64,000 bases of DNA from Arachnopeziza araneosa (lineage: Eukaryota > Ascomycota > Leotiomycetes > Helotiales > Arachnopezizaceae), in NCBI GenBank assembly GCA_003988855.1, contig QYAI01000024.1, positions 248,001 to 312,000 on the forward strand, read 5' to 3'. The number at the start of each line of letters is the position of its first letter. Position 1 is the stretch's first letter. Both the position numbers and the translations under genes were made by a program. This document shows, in pieces, positions 1 through 9,814 of the stretch. The notes under the pieces were generated by a model that was given only the letters and a program-made list of their open reading frames with translations, was not told the origin of the DNA and made no database searches.

Positions 1-733
1 TTGTATGCGGACGGAGTGTTGTCGCTGGCGCATGCTGGTTATTTGATGTTTGGGCGGTGCTTGATTCTCCCTTCCTCGGCTTTCCCCACATCGCTGCAAA
101 TTGCGCTTGTAAGCGCTAGATTTTCCTTCCAACCAGCGTCTGCGTCTGGGGACCAGCTTGTTCCGACCCGTGAAAAGGCAATCTTGGCTTGGCTTCTTTC
201 TCACGCTTTGCAGCTGCAACGAAATGGGAATCGCTCCAACTTGATTTATATATGGCTATGTTGGGGAAATGGTAGCGAGGAGGAAACTTCCACCTCCCGA
301 TAAGGTCGTGCATCTAGGGCCTGCACAGTGGACAGAGACAGTGGACAGCGTTTTAGCTACTTACTACCCTAATCGGGACACCGCAACAAAGATTTCGGTT
401 CCACACTGACTTGGTTCAGCGACGATTTGCGCTTCTGGGGGACCGGGTTCAATCATCGTTGCAATTCCCTTGTGATCTTCCGAGGAACCGAGAGATCGCT
501 TAAAGTGCTGTTATCAGGCATCGGAACCGCGCATCAGGGAACACAATATCTGTGGGTAGTGTCTATGGTTTTTCTTATACTACATGCAGTATCACTCATA
601 AGGAGATGCAATGCAACGCGGTAGTACCAAAAAAGTTCTCAACTTTGTACAAGCGACCCTCTCTTCTCTCTCTCTCCCTTCACATCATCTATCGTCTATC
701 GTCGTCGTCGTCGCCACCCTTTGACTTGACGAC
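1..733. other. Intergenic, no gene recognised
   Basis: No coding region could be supported on either strand up to the QCR6 stop codon. It holds a short CT-rich and TCG-rich stretch near 655-715, probably QCR6 3' flank. Open frames here have no family resemblance. Confidence 0.5.
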
Positions 734-1758
734 CTACTTGAGTGCAGCCCAGAGCTTTGGTGCAGCGCAGGCACTTGCACAATGAGCAAGGTGGAAGACT
801 ACTTTGTGTGAGCATCAGGGAAGATGAAAGGTTCCGAGAAAACATACATTCTTCAACACAGTCCTCGCCTGGGTGAGCCTTATCGTGCTTTCCCTCGGCC
901 GCGCCATGAACACGCTCGACGCACTCATCGAAATGATGCTTTGCTGGAGAGCAAGCCTTAGATTCCTTGCATTCTGGGATATGTTAGAAGATGGTTCAGA
1001 ACCGCTGCTAATAGAAAACCCCGGAGAATGCCGATGTGTTTCTCGTTCTTTGCTACCAATGAAGCATTGATGATAATGCTCATTTACTGTATTTTCCCCA
1101 ATCGTATCAGATCGCCTAGAGAGAGAAAAGTCCTTCGATCGATCCAAAGCGTATCGGAGCTTCTATCCCAAGAGCGTAATATCTGTAGATTTGTCGAAAC
1201 CATTTGTGAGGGCTTGACATCTACTTGGAGGTAGAATTGCCATGAAGCTTCCTTTCATATCCAATTGCCCAAAAAAAGTTCGACTCACCCTCCTCAAATG
1301 TGTCCTTGGGATCAACCAGCTCTTCCTCTTCCTCTTCTTCGGGCTCGTCTTCCTTCTCCTCTTTCCCCTCGCTTTCTTCTTCAGGCTTATCATCTCCGGA
1401 TTCCTATAACACCATTGTTAGAGTCAGATGTCCTAAACTCTCTCTCCGTGATCCACCGACACAAATGGAAACGTCGAAGTGGCCGATGCCTATGGCAAAG
1501 CATTCGCTATATCCTCCTTAAGGGTCGTAAAAGCAGCTTGCACAACAGATACGAGCCGAGGCCATCCAATGCTCTATAATTGATAGGGTTTTCGCGAGAT
1601 CCTCCCAATTCCCAACTTCCAGGCATCGTCAAGCTAGATAAGAAATCAAAAATGCGTACCTGCTCTTCCTCTTCCTCCTTGGCAGGAGCTTCAGCCTGTG
1701 CCTCACTCCATGGCAAAGCAGCCTCAAGGATATCGCTCCAGCTATCAAAGATGCCCAT
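734..1758 (-). CDS. QCR6: Cytochrome bc1 complex subunit 6 (hinge protein)
   Basis: Acidic hinge subunit of respiratory complex III, which helps cytochrome c dock on cytochrome c1 in the mitochondrial intermembrane space. Four exons, 1660-1758, 1289-1403, 848-973 and 734-798, splice in phase to 134 residues. The first exon encodes MGIFDSWSDILEAALPW, followed by a run of Glu spread over exons 1 and 2. The core then has the cysteine pattern of the family: FEEECKESKAC, HHFDEC, EDCVEEFFHLAHC and ASACAAPKLW. Introns have consensus ends (GTACGC, GTGAGT and GTATGT donors). An in-frame ATG six codons upstream is possible, but MGIF is the usual start. The last intron falls inside the Phe codon of VEEFFHL, which supports the model. 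Identification rests on motif and length; confidence is high. Confidence 0.93.
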
Positions 1759-2200
1759 ATTGTTTGTCAATGTCAATTGACTCGTGAATCAATAGGAGCG
1801 GTGATGGATGGATTGTGAGAGTCTCGCGAGGTTCGGGAGAAAATCGAGCTTCTAATGCCAACCGCCTGACAAACCAGGCACAAGTCTGGAGTCCATCACG
1901 TGAATGAACTATTAGCATGAAAGAAAGGACTTTTGAAGTGCATTTGTCGTAATATCTAGACAAATTCTCAAACAGTCTTAATATGTCATAAAGTTCTAAT
2001 GAGCTCTATCTAAAAGGCTCGTCTGGTTTGGTCTAGTAACCATGACCTGTCATCTCGTAAACTATGAATTCATCAGCAACCCAAAGGCTACCTCAATCCT
2101 AGAAAATCAGCGAAATTTGAAGATCGCTAGAAGGCCTCTGCAGAAAGCTTTTTCCTTCATCTCAAGTTGTTTATGCATTTGAGTCACTATCCCCTGCGGG

Positions 2201-3149
2201 TCAGTCCGTTTCTTCTCTGATCCTTTCCTCAAATCTTGCTTCTACAGCCTGAGCTTGTGCTTCTTCGTAGCCAGGAGGCAATTCGTCCGGTTCTATCGGT
2301 TTCGGAAGCTGAGCTGCAATTGGACTTCCTAACCCACTATCTGTTCGTCCTGGTCTCACAGGCCGTGGGCTCAGTATTCTTGGTTCCTCTTCCTCAGGTT
2401 CCACTCTCCCTCCACCTTCTCTCGCTGGCTCATAGGCTGGCAGCTGTTCTAAATGGACGTCGTTCAGATCCACTGTGCCTGACCCTGTCTGCGAGGTTTC
2501 CCTCGCAACGGTATATGCTTGGTACAACCTCTCTTTGATTTGTTCGAACATAGAGTGGAAGTCGAAAGCACCACCTTCACGAAAGGTAAGGCGCAGCTCG
2601 ACTCCCGAATGGGTAGGGGGGATACCACCGCCGGATACAGGTTTGCATAGAGCCACCCAGTAATTTGCACCAAAGAAAGGGGCCCGGACATATGTATCTT
2701 GCAGATTGAGTATGGGTGATGAAAAGGACTGGAGGGCTGGTGTTGGCGTGGAGGGGAGGTAGACTAGCTTCAGAGCTGTCAGCAGAGCTCGCAGTACAGA
2801 GCTGTAGATATACTCTCTGGTTTGTGATGTAGACGATTCCTGCATCACTTTTTACCGAGAAAGGCTCTTCAGCAGGGAATTTGTTTGGTGTCGAAACTTC
2901 CAGAGAGGTCCGAGGAGGGGATGTGTAGAGTATTCGTTCATTTGGTAACTTGACGAAGCCAGCCTCATGCGGCGATGTCATTACCCAGCTAGAAGGAGAT
3001 GGTTTTAGCGCTCGATCATGCTCTAGCTGCAGTGCATAAAAATGCTGCTCTTGATGGAACTGATACATCTTGTGTGGTGGAGAAGGATGTGGTAAAGAAA
3101 TGACCGTTGCAGGACGGTGCTCTGGTAAGATAACTTACTTGATTGACAT
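2201..3149 (-). CDS. WBP2-like protein with GRAM-type domain and C-terminal PY motif
   Basis: Fungal relative of WW-domain-binding protein 2. Exons 3139-3149 (11 nt, encoding MSI plus two bases), 2814-2988 and 2201-2767 join in phase to 250 residues. The start reads MSINWVM, the typical beginning of this family, and is reconstituted only by splicing the tiny first exon. Residues about 5-130 form the GRAM/PH-like domain, with LPNERILYTSPPRTSLEVS, SDAGIVYITNQR and YVRAPFFGANYWVA. The second intron is only 46 nt with a GCTGAC branch site. The C-terminal third is acidic and Pro-rich and ends with the PPGYEEAQAQA motif, a PPxY ligand for WW domains such as those of Rsp5/Nedd4 ubiquitin ligases. 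Function in fungi is not established; an adaptor role is inferred from the PY motif. Confidence 0.88.
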
Positions 3150-4341
3150 CTTTTCACTTCTCCTGCTGCGGCGGCGGCGGCAGGTTCGAAGACACCAAGT
3201 ATGCGGTAAGGTGGGGTCCAAGTCGAGTCGAGCCGGTGAGGCTTCTGCGGAGGCTGGGATGCGGCCTTTGTCTAGGATAAGAGTTAAAGTCCTCTTGTCG
3301 TGCTCTAAAACATGCAGATGCAGATGCAGCACGACAGGGAGAGCGAGTTGGACGTCTGCGAATGACGAGAAAGCGCTCTCGGGATGCAGCACCGGCGTTT
3401 GGTGCTTGATGTCGAAAAGCTCTGCCGCGGGAGGTGCTGGAGACACCGGACGGCAATGCGGTGGAGGGGCAAGAGCCGAGAAGGGGGTGGATTGGTTCTC
3501 GGGTCTTGTCTGCTGCGGGACGGTGGCGGCTGCTTGGGAACGGGAAGAAGCTCAAGGTTTTGGTTGAAGACGAAAGGGATCCATCAGAGGGGAGCTCGCT
3601 CTGGTGACCTTTGCTTCTTTTGTTTTGCTTGTTGGAAATGCGGGATGCCCGCAAGAGGCGCAAGTTCCGTATGGCCAGCCATCACTCCACTGTCACGTCG
3701 ACTGACCTGGAGCAGACGCCCTTCATCAGCAGAGTTGCAGGCCGGGGCACCAAGTTTTCCTCGCCATCTGGAGCATGGATTGGATAGACAGATTGGCTTC
3801 CCAACTCGCTTCTCCATCTCCACGATGTCTCTCGCTTCACACATGCAGCTCCAGCACAATGGATTCCACGGATTCAACAAGAGCCATCCTTGTGCATGCG
3901 TATCGTGGAGGGATTCTGGGCTGAATCTCGTCGGAGATCACTCTTCCCACATGGAAGCAGCCGTTGACCGGATCACTGCCGCGCTGCGAGTCTCGTCCAG
4001 GCTACTGTGCGGTCCATTCCACGTGGTACGACAGAAGTTGGTCAGCGACGCGGCTTCGAGACGAAACCATCATTGGCCTCATGCTGACCGCTGAGAAAGA
4101 AGAAAAATCCAACTCTGAAGAAGAAATGGATAGCTTCGCTGGGCGAGAGACGGAAAATAGCTTTCCTTCCTATGATTATTGCCATTTTAGGTGCTCAGGC
4201 GCCAACAGGCGAGTAGCAGGCTCACATGGCACCCGGTAGTCGTCAAGTAGCCGATCCTTCCCGATACGTGCCATCTTCCTCCTCCTCCTCCTCCTCCTCC
4301 TCCTCCTCCACACACTGCCCTTTCCAACCTATAGATATCCA
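3150..4341. other. Intergenic region between WBP2-like and RraA-like genes
   Basis: About 1.2 kb between two divergent genes. Long open frames occur on both strands, but none has a recognisable family or consistent coding character. The only clear structure is the (TCC)n tract at 4277-4309, listed separately. Confidence 0.5.
4277..4309 (+). repeat. (TCC)11 microsatellite
   Basis: Eleven perfect TCC units lie 33 bp upstream of the RraA-like start codon, so the tract is in its 5' leader or core promoter. It is a candidate length-variable marker. Confidence 0.95.
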
Positions 4342-5335
4342 GTGACATCTCTGAGTAGAAGACCCATATCCAAACTCTTCTCTTACCACGCCAGCACCAT
4401 CTTACCACGTTCCACAAACAGACGGATCTGGATGCCTCTGAGAACCATGTCAACCTCAAAGCTCTCTCTCAAGACGATTACAACCCTGCAACAATACACA
4501 GCATGTGACATAGCAGACGCCCTCCTCAAGCTCAAGGTTCCCAACGCGGGATATCTCTCAGACCTCGAACTGTTTGCCTCACCTATCATCGGTCCAAACC
4601 ATGATCTGGTCATTGCCCCGGCGTCGACCGTAGTCATGGCATCCAAGACCGACGGGAGCTGTTCCGGGTACCAGGGCGAATCAAACGTGCCGGCTGGAAA
4701 GCATTGGGTCGATCTGACTGAGCCCGATACCGTGGTGGTGATGACTCAGCCCGAAGGCCAGAAGTGTGCTGTCCTAGGAGGGATCATGGCTCTGAGAATG
4801 AAAGTCTTAAATGCAAAAGGCGTGGTTGTGAGTGGACGAGTGAGAGACGTAGAAGAGCTAAGTGCTACTGGTCTCCCAGTAAGTAGTCTTTTCTATTTCA
4901 TGCTTGTCTTTTTTTTCCCTTTTTTAACATTGTGGAGAGAGACATAACCCCATGTCTGTGCCGTTGTGATTCACAGATCCCTATCAGTTACTGGTTGAGT
5001 TCCCCAAAAAAACTTGGCGCTTCATTTCATCCTTTTCACCTGCATCAACTGATTCCCACAATCAGATATGGGCCAAAGCAACTTCCATAGTTGGCTCTGG
5101 AGCTGAATCCAAGCCTTATGCACACCAAGTCCCTCTAGATATCAATGGCACCATTGTCAAACCTGGCGACATTGTCTTCAGCGATACGACCAATGGAGTT
5201 GTGGTGATTCCCCAAGACAAGCTCGAGGAAGTCGTCTCGATGCTACCAAATCTTGTTGAAGCTGATGACCGTGTGAAAGAAGACGTCAGTAAAGGCATGA
5301 CTGTCCAGGAAGCTTTCAGTAGGCATAGAAGCTAA
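4342..5335 (+). CDS. RraA-like / HMG-CHA aldolase-type protein
   Basis: Member of the RraA-like superfamily, which includes bacterial RNase E inhibitors and class II 4-hydroxy-4-methyl-2-oxoglutarate/oxaloacetate aldolases; the fungal activity is not known from sequence. Exons 4342-4878 and 5066-5335 give 268 residues. The intron (187 nt, GTAAGT donor, CAG acceptor) joins SATGLP to IWAKATS in phase. The swivelling beta/alpha core shows CDIADALLKLKVPNAGYL, then GGIMALRMKVLNAKGVVVSG, RVRDVEEL and a C-terminal GDIVFSDTTNGVVVIPQ. The usual active-site R-x-x-D is kept as RVRD. The N-terminus from the first ATG is basic, rich in Ser/Arg and lacks acidic residues (SRRPISKLFSYHASTILPR), as in a mitochondrial presequence; starts at 4432 or 4450 are alternatives. 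Confidence 0.88.
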
Positions 5336-5875
5336 TGACTGAAAACAAAATATCCTGCTTCTGATACTTCCGCTTCTTGATAATAACACAATACACTTAG
5401 ATGCCCTTTTCAAACACTAGTAGAAGCCATTCGATAGTCCTTCATAAAGAGCTTAGAATATATAGACGCGCACATCAAGTGTAAGCAAAAAATCCAGACA
5501 CAACGATAACTCGTTGCAGAGAATAAAATCCATGCCAAAAAAATTTATCCGGAACTTGAGAAAGGAAATTCCGGTCCTATCGGTTACAAGCCAGTAAATA
5601 ATTTAATTGGCTGATGTTCTTAAAACCAAGCAAGCGTGACATAATATTTCCTACGAATCGAGTGTCATAATGCATTTTGATTGATATGTTCATACTTCAG
5701 TTTAACTATATACAAAATTTAGAGCAAAAAAGAGAGAGTGACAACTAGCTAAGAAGTCCTCAGCTCCCCCTTGCATCAAGAATAGAAGTTTTTTCTCCTA
5801 ACCAAGCAATCCGTGCTCCTGGCCTACGCACCAGCTCTTCAGCCACGACTCTATGTCACTGGAGCAGTTGTCCTC
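5336..5875. other. Convergent intergenic spacer
   Basis: AT-rich 3' flank between two converging genes (the RraA-like gene and the G1 peptidase). Nothing coding recognised. Confidence 0.5.
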
Positions 5876-6693
5876 TTAAACATAACTGCAGGTAACAGTG
5901 GAAGAACCAGCAGAGCAGCTAGTGAGGACCTTGCTATTTTGCTTAATGTCCAAGATTTGAGCACCGCTAACACCAACGGTGCTTCCGGACTGGACGGCTG
6001 AAGCAGAGGTGAATTTAACGGTGCCGAAGTCAGCAAAGCTGACCAGCGAGGAGCCAGACTCGAAGTCCTCGACGATCCACTCGGCATTGGTCTCGCAGAG
6101 ATCGCCTTCAGAACCTTCACCTGAGAATTTGTGGGTGACGGTCTTTCCAGTGGTGAGGTTCTCGATAGTGGCAGTACCACCAGTCTTGCTGCTAGCCTTG
6201 ACGGTGGTCTTGACGCTGTCACCGGCATGAATGGTGATGCCAGAGAAATCGTAGCTATAGTCGGGGTACCATTCATACCAGGCATCGTAGCCACCACCAT
6301 AAGTCCAATCGACACCGGTCTAGAGAGAGAGTCAGTTATAAGAGCGCAAGAGCGTAAAGACTCTTTTTGTCTTACCTGGAGAATAGCGGTGCTGCAGGTA
6401 TCACCGTCAATACCCACCCAGGCTGATCCAGAACCCTTAGATGAGGGAGATGGGACAACGAAGGTGCCAGTCACCTCGGTAAAGCCGGTGCTAACCAGAA
6501 CTGCACCAGCCCAGTTGGTGCTGTAGGAGACATGGGTCTCATTAGACTGAGCACCCTCAGTAACAGGCTGGTTTGGCTTGCTCTGACGATTAGCGGCTCG
6601 TTGGCGGTGGCGTTCTCGGCGAGCTGCAGTATGGGGTGCCGCAACGGCGCCACTGACAAGGAGGGCAGTACCAGCAAGAACGAGGAACTTCAT
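5876..6693 (-). CDS. Secreted G1 (eqolisin) glutamic peptidase
   Basis: Acid peptidase of the aspergillo-/scytalidoglutamic type, secreted by filamentous fungi to digest protein at low pH. Exons 6376-6693 and 5876-6319 give 253 residues. A signal peptide is clear (MKFLVLAGTALLVSGAVAAP), followed by a short Arg-rich propeptide that would be cleaved. The mature beta-sandwich starts near THVSYSTNWAGAVL and shows AWVGIDGDTCSTAILQ, TGVDW, YDAWYEWYPDYSYDFSG and NAEWIVEDFESG. The catalytic Gln is expected at Q106 (ILQ-TGVD), the last codon of exon 1; the catalytic Glu is expected in NAEWIVEDF. Both assignments come from family knowledge. The intron is 56 nt with GTAAGA/TAG ends. A TATA-like box lies about 125 bp upstream. 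Confidence 0.94.
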
Positions 6694-6816
6694 TTTGATA
6701 TTGTGTCTGGGACCTTGAGACCAGAAGGGTGGAGAAGAGGCGGTTGCTGTAATTGGAGTTCTTGAACTGTGGTCGAGTCGAGCTGGTGAAGGAAGACTGA
6801 GGAGAAGGTTGGACAT

Positions 6817-6823
6817 ACTTATA
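6817..6823 (-). promoter_or_regulatory. Candidate TATA box of the G1 peptidase gene
   Basis: The minus strand reads ATATAAG about 124 bp upstream of the peptidase ATG. Inducible secreted-enzyme genes often carry TATA boxes; a short AT motif can also occur by chance. Confidence 0.35.
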
Positions 6824-7710
6824 TGTTTACATGAATCTTTGAGAGAGGCTGACAGCCAGGTCCAACCCCAGGCTACCTTCCTGAAACGTCACAAGAGAAG
6901 CGTTATCTCAACACCAATCCGTCCCCTCTGTTGACTTCCAGCAGGAAGTAGGAATATGCAGATAAGCACACGCGGCTTCGGGTGTCTAGTGCGGGTGCCA
7001 GCCATCGCTGACCGCCTGAGCTGCGAGCAAAAGGAAGAGGTGCCTTCAAATGGGAAGGCGAGAAACAGCACTCGGAGATAGCCAGCTTCGCTCCTCACTA
7101 GAGAGCGCTTTGGCCTCAAAGCCGTGCAGAGTACAAGTTTGTGCTGAGCTAGAATACTTCCGCCTTGTCTGTCCTACGCAGACGCTGGATCACCTTCCTG
7201 ATCCTGAAGAGGTGGCCGAGATTGTCAGGATATAGTTTTGAGCTTGTAGCCTCTACCAGCATTCCATGCGATGCCCATCAGAACGCGATTCGCCTACCAC
7301 TTTCGCTAAACTTGCCCAAGGGGTAGCGAGTGTGACAGCTGAGGTCAGATCCACCTATCAAGTGAACAAAGTCAAGATGTTTATATTGAAAGATGAAAGT
7401 GGGTGTCAAGGCATTGAGCAAGTGCAGAAAGACATCGACAGAACCAAAAGGCGGGAAATTGGAAGCATGGATCCCAGACTGGTTTCCTTGCCTCACAGCC
7501 CTTGGTGGGTTCGGACGGCCGTGAACATGAAACGAAGTGTTGTTGTTGCTTTGCCACCTTCCCAGCCACGAGGTGGCCAGATAAACGAGCCCATGCTAAT
7601 ATCAGCCGTTTTCGCGGGGTGCGCGGGCCCTGAGAAGTGCCGACTTGGCTGTGGCTGATGCTCAACAACACGGACGTGGAATCACGCTGGGGACTCGATC
7701 CCAAAAGCAT

Positions 7711-7740
7711 CCATGCCATGCCATGCCATGCCACGCCACG
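7711..7740 (+). repeat. Pentanucleotide repeat (CCATG)4(CCACG)2
   Basis: Six consecutive 5-bp units: four CCATG followed by two CCACG variants. Confidence 0.9.
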
Positions 7741-7820
7741 GCCAGCAAAAGCCCAAAGAAGACCAGAGCAGGCTCGGGCCGTCAACTTTGCACCAACGCT
7801 CGACTCTCTATACCCGCCAC

Positions 7821-7844
7821 TGTTGTTGTTGTTGTTGTTGTTGT
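7821..7844 (+). repeat. (TGT)8 microsatellite
   Basis: Eight perfect TGT units in intergenic DNA. Confidence 0.95.
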
Positions 7845-8361
7845 TCCGGTATCGAGTTAATATCCTTATCTCATCCTTCTGACCCCTCACTATTGCGAAT
7901 CGGAGCCCTTGGCGATGATGCCGGAACGATCATCCTCAGCACATATTTACCTTCCGCATATGTACGATCGGCACTTCCGTTACCGTCAACTGCTGAGTAA
8001 CCAGATGGGCTCAATCAAGAAACAACGAGATCTCAATTAGATGACTTGCCTCTTCAGATCCATCAGCTGCTGTTTTGGGAGTGCCATTCCAGCTTGCTTC
8101 AGGACTCGCCCAAGACACTGCAACCGTGGAGAAACAGTGATTCCTTTGCACAGTCACAGAATCACGAGAAATCCTCCACGCGTACGCCTAGGCCGTAAAG
8201 CGAAGTTGAACACTCCTACATCAATATTCCATCTTAATAGTTTGGTCATTTGATGATGGTAACATCTCCGTGAGAATCATCGGTTCCAGATTGGGTTCGA
8301 GCATGCGATGCAGGAAGTCAGGAAACCTCCAGGGATCTGTGATCAACATGGTAATATATGC

Positions 8362-9486
8362 TTATTGGGTATCAGGAGGGAGAACCTCCTTTACAGCCTC
8401 AAGCGCTCGATCTCGTCCATTGCCACTTGGCCGTCGATGGGAAGCAACACCGACTCCAACAAATTTCGAAACCCACGTCCTCACTTTCTTAGTCTTCTCA
8501 ACCTGGGCATTACCTCTCTCGTCACTCCCCAAGTCCTTAGCAGTATAACAACCTCCAACATCAGTCTTGTCGACTTTATTTCTGTAGAGCAGATGAACCT
8601 TCGTCATCTCCCTCCTTAAACTCTGACCATATACTTTTCCCTTGAAGGAACTTAATGCCACATGTCGCATCAAAACCAAATCCTGAGGCCGAAGCCCAGT
8701 CAATGTAGTTTTCATATCCGATTGAGAAAATAACGGAAGCCAGAAATTAATCCCAAACCCAGATCTGGTCTCGTCGCCCACGAGAACCTCAACGAGTTCT
8801 ACCTCTGCACCACGCTTGGTCGTAATGCGACGAGGCTGCGGTATCGATATTATGCCTACGATAAGATCGACGGTCATGGTTTGTGGCTGGATGGAGTTAA
8901 GGTAAGTAGCGTTTGGGATGTCTTTGATATTGGCTAAATGGCCTGCTACTGGAACGTCGGGAGCTTGGCCGAAGCTAGAGACAAACGAGGAAGTGTCGTG
9001 AGAGGACTCGTCGCTTGTGAAGGAATTGCTCGTGACAGAAGCAGGAGCGATCTGTGATGAAATAACATCTTCATGCCGAACCCAAGACTCCTCGTAGAAT
9101 TGAGAAAGAACCTCTGCTGCAGATACCATGCTTAAGTGTTGTGATTCCGGGCTTTGGGACAGCTCCTCGACAAGGGATTCGATTTGAGAGGCTGTGAAGA
9201 ATGAAGGTCCTTGCGTGTCCTGTTGAGGGTAGCCATTGAAGAGCACATGGTGGTCGAGGCTCTGTGAAAGACCAGTTGGAAGATGTTGTCTCTGGAGTGG
9301 CAGAGATCTCCAGGGCGGGTGCGTAGCAGGAATCGAGTCCTCCTCGTCGCCTTGAGTACCTTTAGAGCCGCAGAGACCGGCAAATCTGGCAATCTGAGGC
9401 TCAAAGTCTGTGAGCAAGCCTGGTTCGGCCCAGCTGAGAGAGTCGGCTGCTGGGGCTCCAGCAAAGATGATGAGCTTAGGAGCCAT
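8362..9486 (-). CDS. Predicted protein with an OB-fold-like C-terminal half
   Basis: A single uninterrupted frame of 374 residues; I do not recognise a named family. The N-terminus (MAPKLIIFAGAPAADSLSW) is followed by about 180 residues of low-complexity Ser/Gln/Glu-rich sequence. From about residue 200 a more ordered region begins: TMTVDLIVGIISIPQPRRI, VELVEVLVGDETRSGFGINFW, DLVLMRHVALSSFKGKVYGQ. Its alternation of short hydrophobic strands with Gly and charged turns looks like a nucleic-acid-binding OB fold of the RPA or shieldin/telomere type. That reading is inference only. The tail (KTKKVRTWVSKFV onward) is basic. The gene stands head-to-head with the Apd1/Aim32-like gene, 328 bp apart. 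Confidence 0.7.
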   Translation of the reverse strand: MAPKLIIFAGAPAADSLSWAEPGLLTDFEPQIARFAGLCGSKGTQGDEEDSIPATHPPWRSLPLQRQHLPTGLSQSLDHHVLFNGYPQQDTQGPSFFTASQIESLVEELSQSPESQHLSMVSAAEVLSQFYEESWVRHEDVISSQIAPASVTSNSFTSDESSHDTSSFVSSFGQAPDVPVAGHLANIKDIPNATYLNSIQPQTMTVDLIVGIISIPQPRRITTKRGAEVELVEVLVGDETRSGFGINFWLPLFSQSDMKTTLTGLRPQDLVLMRHVALSSFKGKVYGQSLRREMTKVHLLYRNKVDKTDVGGCYTAKDLGSDERGNAQVEKTKKVRTWVSKFVGVGVASHRRPSGNGRDRALEAVKEVLPPDTQ

Positions 9487-9710
9487 GGCCTGTCTGGTTC
9501 CTTGCTCGCGGGAATTGTGCTTCGGACCGGACTATTCGGTCGCCGGACATAAGAGGACAGTATTAAAATGTCCCACAGCTGCCTGGACTCATTCTCCCGT
9601 TCTTGCGCCTGCTTCTGCTGACGCGGTCTTGATATCTGAAACCTTTAAGTCTGGGACAGTCACAGCATTTCCGTTGTGACTCCGTAGTCAAGATCAGCTG
9701 CGTCCAAGTC

Positions 9711-9728
9711 GTTGTTGTTGTTGTTGTT
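9711..9728 (+). repeat. (GTT)6 microsatellite
   Basis: Six GTT units in the 328-bp space between the divergent starts at 9486 and 9815. Confidence 0.85.
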
Positions 9729-9814
9729 TCTTGTCTGGTTGTTCCGGTGGATATTGTTTACCAGGTACGCTAAAAAGGCGGATTTTGACCCCACCGCGTC
9801 AGTGAGACCCCACT

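Larger units (their letters stand above)
6694..8361. other. Intergenic region with simple repeats
   Basis: About 1.7 kb with no gene that I can support. The open frame at 7266-7658 has no family signature. Two short tandem repeats at 7711-7740 and 7821-7844 are listed separately. The left part must hold the promoter of the G1 peptidase gene. Confidence 0.5.

Noticed and set aside
427..470. tRNA-like sequence with GGGTTCAATC
   Set aside because: No plausible D arm or acceptor pairing in the preceding 70 bases.
815..1147. 110-codon open frame on the minus strand
   Set aside because: It overlaps the QCR6 exon 3 region in another frame and reads through two QCR6 introns; composition is not protein-like.
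3070..4094. Overlapping open frames of 100-236 codons on both strands
   Set aside because: Arg/Ser/Cys-rich random-looking translations, no family motif, and they overlap the WBP2-like first exon and its promoter.
7266..7658. 130-codon open frame on the plus strand
   Set aside because: No recognisable motif, no splice partners, and it lies in repeat-bearing intergenic DNA.
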